Below, one piece after another: positions 15,307 to 19,678 of a stretch of 19,678 bases of DNA (the stretch's first letter is position 1; each line of letters starts with the position of its first letter). Location: NCBI GenBank assembly GCA_002730655.1, contig PCAT01000019.1, positions 1-19,678 on the forward strand, in the 5' to 3' direction. The DNA comes from Balneola sp. (GTDB lineage Bacteria; Bacteroidota; Rhodothermia; Balneolales; Balneolaceae). The position numbers and the translations under genes were made by a program. The notes under the pieces were generated by a model. That model saw nothing but the letters and a program-made list of their open reading frames with translations, was not told where the DNA came from and did no database searches.

Positions 15307-16376
15307 GTATGTTTTTCAGGTATTTGTTGGGTTTTTAATTCTTGGTCGGACAAATATACGTTCATGGGATTGGTAATGCGCTGAGTAATAAGCACATCAA
15401 TCTGCTCAAATGCTTCACTGAGTTCATTTTTTAAAGCCTCTACCATTGGATACTCACTTTCATAATGCCCCACATCCAATAGCATAAAATTCTCTTTTTC
15501 CAGAAAATAATCATGATATTTAATGTCGGAAGTAACAAATGCTTGTACTCCTGCTGCTATGGCATCTTTTTTCAGTATACTACCCGAGCCTCCGCACACT
15601 GCAACCTTTTTTATGCGATCTACAGAACCAGAGTATCTTATCGCCTTCAAATGAAGCGCTTTCGATACCAGGTGTAGAAATTCATTCATCCCAACCCCCT
15701 CCTCTGGATACTGACCTATGACTCCATAGCCATAATTTTTTGAGGGAGATGCTAACTGGGTTACTTGAAATTTTCCTTCCTTTAATAATCCTTCTTTTTT
15801 TAGCCCAGATTTTAGTTCTTTTAATAAATGCTGATCAATTGTAGCCTCAAAACATATGACCCCATCTGATCTGTTTTCAACATTAAAAAAATGTGCATTC
15901 TCTGCAGAATAATAATTCAATAGTTTAAGTATCGCTTTTGGTTCTTCATGCGTAGTAACCAACCTTATTTTTCTTGAAATATGCTCACTAGCTTTTAAAA
16001 AGCGAAGCCCATCTAATCCAAGAGTATTTGCCAATGCAAATGAAACCCCATCCAGTGCCGCGTCTAAATTAGTATGAGCTACTAATAGGGCCAAATCATT
16101 TTTGATAAGGGAATAGATAATTCGACCTCGAGACTGGGTTGGATTTATACGCCCAATTTTAGTGAAAATGAGAGGGTGGTGTGCAACAATGAGATTACAT
16201 CCCTTTTGAATAGCCTCTTCAACAATTTCCTCAGTTACATCTAAGCAAGTAAGTATGCTAGTAACCGGGGTGTCTGGATTTCCAACTAGCAATCCAACAT
16301 TATCATAATCCATTTTTACACTTGGTGGAGCCCATTGATTCAAAAAGGTAGATATTTGTCGGATGTGTAGACTCAC
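15303..16376 (-). CDS. Nif3/YqfO-family dinuclear metal-centre protein
   Basis: Members form toroidal hexamers with two metal ions per subunit; the enzymatic role is debated (GTP cyclohydrolase I type 2 annotations are mostly transferred). The metal ligands are visible: the HH pair His66/His67 in IVAHHPLIF, HTNLD (101-105), and DVGHYESEYP near the C-terminus. CGGSGSILKKDAIAAGVQAFVTSDIKYHD is the second conserved block. At 357 residues it is the long form, with a central PII-like insert (about 130-230). The start is GTG at 16376: the codon just before it in frame is a TAA, and the next ATG (codon 22) would cut into the fold. It overlaps the CT398-like gene by an ATGA. Confidence 0.92.
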   Translation of the reverse strand: MSLHIRQISTFLNQWAPPSVKMDYDNVGLLVGNPDTPVTSILTCLDVTEEIVEEAIQKGCNLIVAHHPLIFTKIGRINPTQSRGRIIYSLIKNDLALLVAHTNLDAALDGVSFALANTLGLDGLRFLKASEHISRKIRLVTTHEEPKAILKLLNYYSAENAHFFNVENRSDGVICFEATIDQHLLKELKSGLKKEGLLKEGKFQVTQLASPSKNYGYGVIGQYPEEGVGMNEFLHLVSKALHLKAIRYSGSVDRIKKVAVCGGSGSILKKDAIAAGVQAFVTSDIKYHDYFLEKENFMLLDVGHYESEYPMVEALKNELSEAFEQIDVLITQRITNPMNVYLSDQELKTQQIPEKHT

Positions 16377-16454
16377 TTACTTCCCTATTCTATGAGAGTG
16401 AGAAATTGAATAGTGACTCATACAAGAAGTGCTAGAGTATGTTAAGCACGAGCA

Positions 16455-16488
16455 CAAAGGTATATACATCTTAAATTTCAGTACCAAA
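16455..16488 (-). promoter_or_regulatory. Candidate Bacteroidota-type promoter of the Nif3/CT398 unit
   Basis: On the minus strand a TTTG (16485-16488) is followed after 22 bases by TACCTTTG (16455-16462), which fits the TTTG/TAnnTTTG pattern of Bacteroidota housekeeping promoters. The start would be near 16450, about 70 bases before the GTG. A TATATA next to it is an alternative -10. The rest of the divergent gap (16377-16575) is very AT-rich, and no clear yggS promoter could be fixed. Confidence 0.35.
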
Positions 16489-16575
16489 AATTGGTTAACT
16501 TCAATTAATAATTAAATTAAAAAATAAGGCTAATAACAGTAATTTAAAAGTAATTACATTTATTTATCCTACTCT

Positions 16576-17259
16576 ATGTCTGTATTAAAAAAACAACTAG
16601 CCATATTAGAAGAATCAATTACGCATCAATGTCTTACGAGTGGGAGAAAAAGAGAAAAAATAACTTTGATAGCAGTAAGTAAGACCAAGCCACTAGAGAT
16701 GATCCGAGAAGCCTATGCGACTGGTCAGCGGCATTTTGGGGAAAATAGAATGCAAGAACTGCAAGAAAAAGCTGAATCCCTGAAATACGATGATCTACAA
16801 TGGCATATGATTGGAACCCTTCAAACGAATAAAATAAAGTTTATTGCGGCTCATGTACATTGGATTCACTCGGTGTTCAAAGTAAAACAATTAAATGAGA
16901 TTAATAAACGAGCCGCCCAACATAACCGTGTTATCAATGTACTTATTCAAGTAAATATAAGTGATGAGCCGCAAAAAGGTGGTTGCAAAGCTAGTGAAAT
17001 AGATGAACTACTTATTCATGCGAGTACCCTTGAACATGTTCATACTCGTGGTCTCATGGGTATGGCTAAGTTTACTGATAATGAGACTTCTATTTCAAAC
17101 AGCTTTCAGTTACTCCAAGATCTACAGCAGCAGCACCTCAAAAATCATCCAAATTTGACCGAACTTTCAATGGGTATGAGTAATGATTATGTTCTAGCCT
17201 TGAATAAAGGAAGTACCATGCTACGAATTGGAAGCTCCATTTTTGGGAGAAGAATCTAG
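16576..17259 (+). CDS. yggS: YggS/YlmE-family PLP-binding homeostasis protein
   Basis: Fold-type III PLP protein without known catalysis; it keeps pyridoxal-phosphate and amino-acid pools in balance (human PLPBP, E. coli YggS, Bacillus YlmE). The PLP lysine is Lys36 in LIAVSKTKP. Other family blocks are HFGENRMQELQEK (53-65), WHMIGTLQTNKIKF, and the C-terminal LSMGMSNDY then GSTMLRIGSSIFG. At 227 residues the length is normal. It heads a plus-strand run: a small membrane protein follows after 85 bases, then a DivIVA-domain gene. In Gram-positive bacteria the homologue ylmE also lies in the divIVA neighbourhood. Confidence 0.96.
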   Translation: MSVLKKQLAILEESITHQCLTSGRKREKITLIAVSKTKPLEMIREAYATGQRHFGENRMQELQEKAESLKYDDLQWHMIGTLQTNKIKFIAAHVHWIHSVFKVKQLNEINKRAAQHNRVINVLIQVNISDEPQKGGCKASEIDELLIHASTLEHVHTRGLMGMAKFTDNETSISNSFQLLQDLQQQHLKNHPNLTELSMGMSNDYVLALNKGSTMLRIGSSIFGRRI

Positions 17260-17344
17260 AATAATTAAGAACTGACTTTCAACCTTTTCTTTCTTTTTTC
17301 GTATTGTGTTAGATAATTTAAATATTTAATTAATCTATATAATT

Positions 17345-17557
17345 ATGCTATTTGGTTTGCCCTGGTTTGCCGTCATTGCTATTGTGGCTATTGGTGGTGG
17401 TATGATTTTTTCATATAAAGAAAAAGAGCTGGCACTTGAAGAAAAGAATCTTTTTAATGTTCGAGAAGCCTATGAGCTACGTGAAGATATCGAACGCCTA
17501 CAACGACGCATAGAACATTTGGAAAGTAAAGTCATTAAAAAGTCTTCTGATGAATAA
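17345..17557 (+). CDS. Small one-pass membrane protein with a coiled coil, unknown
   Basis: Seventy residues: one membrane helix at about 3-22 (Leu/Ile/Val/Gly/Ala rich), a basic FSYKEKE border, then a charged heptad helix (about 28-65) with LREDIERLQRRIEHLESKV. The tail is polar. The layout resembles PspB (short N-terminal membrane helix plus leucine-zipper helix), and the RRIEHLESKV segment is loosely like PspB's, but no psp gene is near and the match is not enough to name it. YlmG or SepF homology is not seen. It lies between yggS and divIVA, 44 bases before the latter. It could anchor or recruit a cytoplasmic partner; that is inference. Confidence 0.75.
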   Translation: MLFGLPWFAVIAIVAIGGGMIFSYKEKELALEEKNLFNVREAYELREDIERLQRRIEHLESKVIKKSSDE

Positions 17558-17601
17558 CAAGATGATGACTAGTTTCTAAAAACAACGAAAGAATAAGCAC
17601 T

Positions 17602-18318
17602 ATGAAATTAACACCGCTCGAAATTAAACAGCATCAATTCGATAAATCACTTCGAGGTTATGATATAGGAGAGGTTGAAACATTTTTGGCCTTATTAGCC
17701 AGTGAAGTTGAACAGCTTCATCAAAAAAACAATGAATTACAAGAGCAAATAGAAGGCCTAAATAAGAGGATTTCCCACTACGAGAAAGTAGAACAGGCGA
17801 TGCATGAAACCCTGAAAACTACAAAAGAATCAGTTACCCAAAAAATGGAGCAGGCTAGAAATGAGGCTAAAACCGCAACAGACAGAGCTTATATGGAGGC
17901 CGAACGAATAACTCAAGAAGCACGGCAACAACGGTCTTCAATACGGCAAGAGATGATTCGATTACTCGAACGCCGCGATGAGATGATTCAAAGCTTTCAA
18001 CAATTTTTAGAAAATAATTCAAGTATGGTTGAAAAGTTTGCTGCTAATAAATTTCATATTTTTGATCCAATTGAAGAATCGAATTTATCCGCGTCTACTT
18101 CAAATGAAGTTGGCCAAAATAAAGAAGGTTCCTCCTCTGCATCAGATAAGAATAAAAAAGAAAACCATCTTAGCCACGATACTGAAACTTCTGATGCATT
18201 TAACAGCGACCAGGAAGAAGAATCTAAATCTAATTCTTCTAAAAAAAAGAAAAACTCCACGAGTTCCATTCTAGATGATGATGATTTTATGAATACCTTC
18301 CTTGACGAATTAGACTAA
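17602..18318 (+). CDS. DivIVA-domain coiled-coil protein
   Basis: DivIVA proteins bind curved membrane and recruit division or polar-growth factors. The N-terminal domain is clear: LTPLEIKQHQFDKSLRGYD at residues 3-21 with EVETFLALLASEVE after it, as in the FxxxlrGYdxxEVdxFL pattern. A long coiled coil covers about 30-155, with an Arg-rich stretch RQQRSSIRQEMIRLLERRDE. Residues about 165-223 are a low-complexity Ser/Asp/Glu/Lys linker. The last 15 residues are an acidic-hydrophobic motif (ILDDDDFMNTFLDELD), which looks like a partner-binding tip. The ATG at 17602 is favoured since the domain begins at once. The purine nucleoside phosphorylase gene follows after 12 bases. DivIVA is best known from Gram-positive bacteria, so its presence here is notable. 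Confidence 0.9.
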   Translation: MKLTPLEIKQHQFDKSLRGYDIGEVETFLALLASEVEQLHQKNNELQEQIEGLNKRISHYEKVEQAMHETLKTTKESVTQKMEQARNEAKTATDRAYMEAERITQEARQQRSSIRQEMIRLLERRDEMIQSFQQFLENNSSMVEKFAANKFHIFDPIEESNLSASTSNEVGQNKEGSSSASDKNKKENHLSHDTETSDAFNSDQEEESKSNSSKKKKNSTSSILDDDDFMNTFLDELD

Positions 18319-18330
18319 TCCATTTGCCAC

Positions 18331-19167
18331 ATGTCAACTAATACAATAGAACAAGCGAGAATTCAACGAGCCGAGGCCGTCTCATTCATTAAAGAACACC
18401 TACCCATTAACCCAGAATATTTACTTATACTAGGAACCGGCCTAGGAGAATTAGCGGAAGAAATGACCATCGAATTAGAATTGCCCTACAAGGATATTCC
18501 GCACTTTCCTGTGTCCACAGTAGAAAGTCATACCGGAAAGTTATTAATGGGATACCTAGGAGGTAAACCTGTAATGGCAATGCAAGGTCGATTTCATTAT
18601 TATGAGGGCTATTCAATGAACCAAATTGTCTTCCCGATCCGAGTAGCCAAAATGTTAGGAACACAAACATTGTTAGTAAGCAATGCCTGCGGCGGATTAA
18701 ATCCCAATTTTGAGCGTGGCGATATCATGCTCATTAATGACCATATTAATTTCTTAGGAGATAACCCATTAATTGGTGCCAATGATCCTGATTTAGGCCC
18801 TCGATTCCCAGATATGTCCCAACCTTATACAAAGCATTTATTGGTCGCTGCTAATCAAGTTGCCCTTGATGCAGGAATAAAAATACATCAAGGAGTATAT
18901 TTAGCTGTATCCGGACCAATGCTCGAAACCAAAGCTGAATACCGATATATGCGACAATTAGGTGCTGACGTAGTGGGTATGTCCACCGTACCAGAAGTCA
19001 TTGCAGCAGTACATATGGGCATGAAAGTGCTTGGGATTTCGGTCATCACCGATGAATGTTTCCCCGATTCTCTTGAACCCGTGAGCCTAAATGATGTATT
19101 AAATGCAGCCGCAATTGCAAAACCGCAACTAACATGTATAGTGGTTGGCATGTTGGAACGGCTATAG
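18331..19167 (+). CDS. Purine nucleoside phosphorylase, trimeric type
   Basis: Splits purine nucleosides with phosphate into base and ribose-1-phosphate for salvage. Phosphate-site residues are GTGLGEL (35-41) and QGRFHYYEG with Arg87 and His89. SNACGGLN (117-124) and the base-site Glu199 (GPMLETKAEY) follow, as does Met217 in VGMSTVPEV. The base-site position that is Asn243 in human PNP (ITN) is Asp241 here (ITD), the residue type seen in MTA phosphorylase. The substrate may therefore include 6-amino purines such as adenosine; this follows from known mutants of human PNP, not from data on this protein. At 278 residues the size is typical of punA-type enzymes. It is 12 bases after the DivIVA gene and probably co-transcribed. 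Confidence 0.94.
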   Translation: MSTNTIEQARIQRAEAVSFIKEHLPINPEYLLILGTGLGELAEEMTIELELPYKDIPHFPVSTVESHTGKLLMGYLGGKPVMAMQGRFHYYEGYSMNQIVFPIRVAKMLGTQTLLVSNACGGLNPNFERGDIMLINDHINFLGDNPLIGANDPDLGPRFPDMSQPYTKHLLVAANQVALDAGIKIHQGVYLAVSGPMLETKAEYRYMRQLGADVVGMSTVPEVIAAVHMGMKVLGISVITDECFPDSLEPVSLNDVLNAAAIAKPQLTCIVVGMLERL

Positions 19168-19315
19168 TTTTCTGTGATTGCTTTGCTGATTACATCTTTC
19201 TTTCAACTGACACACTTATTTATCCACAAAAAACCGTATTTTTCCACTTGCTCTTGACTAAAGGTGCTAAATTCAGCTTTTTTGTTAAAACATTAAACAA
19301 TATTGCTCCATTCAT

Positions 19316-19678
19316 ATGCAATACAGCCATTCCGACGATGAACTTTGGGACGAGCGCCAATGGGATGCGCATATTTCGGAAGTAGAAAAAAAGACTCATC
19401 AATTAAGGAAATTTATCACTACGGATCCTAGTGGAGGTTCCACCCCTCGTTGGATAACATTACTCGAAGAAAGTGTTAACGAAGATGACGCATTCGAAGC
19501 CTATGTAGAAGAGGAGTTATTACTTGATGAAGCCTATTTCCCAGATGACGAAGATTGGGAAGAGGAAGATGAGTTTGATGAAGACGAATTTCCATATAAT
19601 TCTATTGAGGAATTTGACGAAGGGGAAGAATGGAAAGCACTAAGTGAAGACTTTGCCTATTCTAATTACGGAAGTTTA
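19316..19678 (+). CDS. Very acidic protein of unknown function, 3' end cut by window
   Basis: From the ATG at 19316 a frame of 121 codons stays open to the window edge. It starts MQYSHSDDELWDERQWDAH, has a short basic stretch (VEKKTHQLRKF) and a PSGGSTPRWITLLEE segment. It then becomes strongly acidic, with runs of Asp/Glu and aromatic residues (about residues 54-110). No cysteine, signal peptide or membrane segment is seen. I do not recognise the family. The low-complexity frame could mislead, but the lack of stops over 121 codons and the varied first 50 residues support a real gene. The 148-base gap from the phosphorylase holds no clear terminator or promoter. Confidence 0.65.
   Translation, partial: MQYSHSDDELWDERQWDAHISEVEKKTHQLRKFITTDPSGGSTPRWITLLEESVNEDDAFEAYVEEELLLDEAYFPDDEDWEEEDEFDEDEFPYNSIEEFDEGEEWKALSEDFAYSNYGSL

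Noticed and set aside
17345..17557. Naming the 70-residue membrane protein PspB
   Set aside because: Only the layout and a short helix resemble PspB; no pspA or pspC gene is nearby, so a name would be guesswork.
19134..19385. 83-codon plus-strand frame at the end of the phosphorylase gene
   Set aside because: It overlaps both the phosphorylase end and the start of the acidic gene in another frame; the acidic frame starting at 19316 is open to the window edge and fits better.
1..19678. Defence system, prophage, CRISPR array or biosynthetic cluster
   Set aside because: Every confidently read gene belongs to a core or widely shared family; no repeats with spacers, integrase, capsid or large synthase genes were seen. 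AlbA_2 domains occur in some defence genes, but here the gene lies in a metabolic operon with no defence partner.

Overview
The window looks like a housekeeping stretch of chromosome from a moderately AT-rich, Gram-negative bacterium of the Bacteroidota/FCB group. The closest fit seems to be the Balneolota/Rhodothermota side of that group. This rests on the protein families (EGY-type site-2 protease, Bacteroidota-like CT398/Nif3 pair, a Ser-rich lipoprotein), on the rarity of strong Shine-Dalgarno sites, and on a DivIVA-family gene, which is unusual in classical Bacteroidia. It is inference: there is no 16S gene or tRNA here. I see no prophage, transposase, CRISPR array or plasmid marker.

Region 1 (1-6165, minus strand) is one long probable operon in the order lpdA, lipB, lipA, plsY, gpsA, an AlbA_2-domain gene and an A-type Fe-S carrier cut by the window edge. 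It joins lipoate attachment (LipB), lipoate synthesis (LipA, an Fe-S radical SAM enzyme) and a lipoamide-using enzyme (Lpd). It also carries the first steps of phospholipid synthesis: GpsA makes glycerol-3-phosphate and PlsY acylates it. A candidate sigma70-like promoter for lpdA lies at 6245-6273.

Region 2 (6390-10196) holds a plus-strand MltB-type lytic transglycosylase, then minus-strand prfC (release factor 3) and a SirB1-like transglutaminase-fold gene. The 258-base gap between the transglycosylase and prfC contains only a doubtful 50-codon ORF.

Region 3 (10297-14085, plus strand) holds an arginine deiminase with no other arc genes, an EGY-type site-2 protease, a small TPR-like lipoprotein and smpB (tmRNA partner).

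Region 4 (14147-16376, minus strand) holds the RNase P RNA gene rnpB with a 12-bp terminator hairpin. Upstream of it is a two-gene unit: a Nif3/YqfO-family protein overlapping a CT398-like coiled-coil protein by four bases. The CT398-like protein has lost all four zinc-ribbon cysteines.

Region 5 (16576-19678, plus strand) holds yggS, a 70-residue one-pass membrane/coiled-coil protein, a DivIVA-domain protein, a trimeric-type purine nucleoside phosphorylase and the start of a very acidic unknown protein. The yggS-small membrane protein-divIVA order recalls the Gram-positive ylmE-sepF-ylmG-divIVA cluster. It is the best lead here for an under-described cell-envelope module. Apart from that, the window is mostly ordinary core genome.
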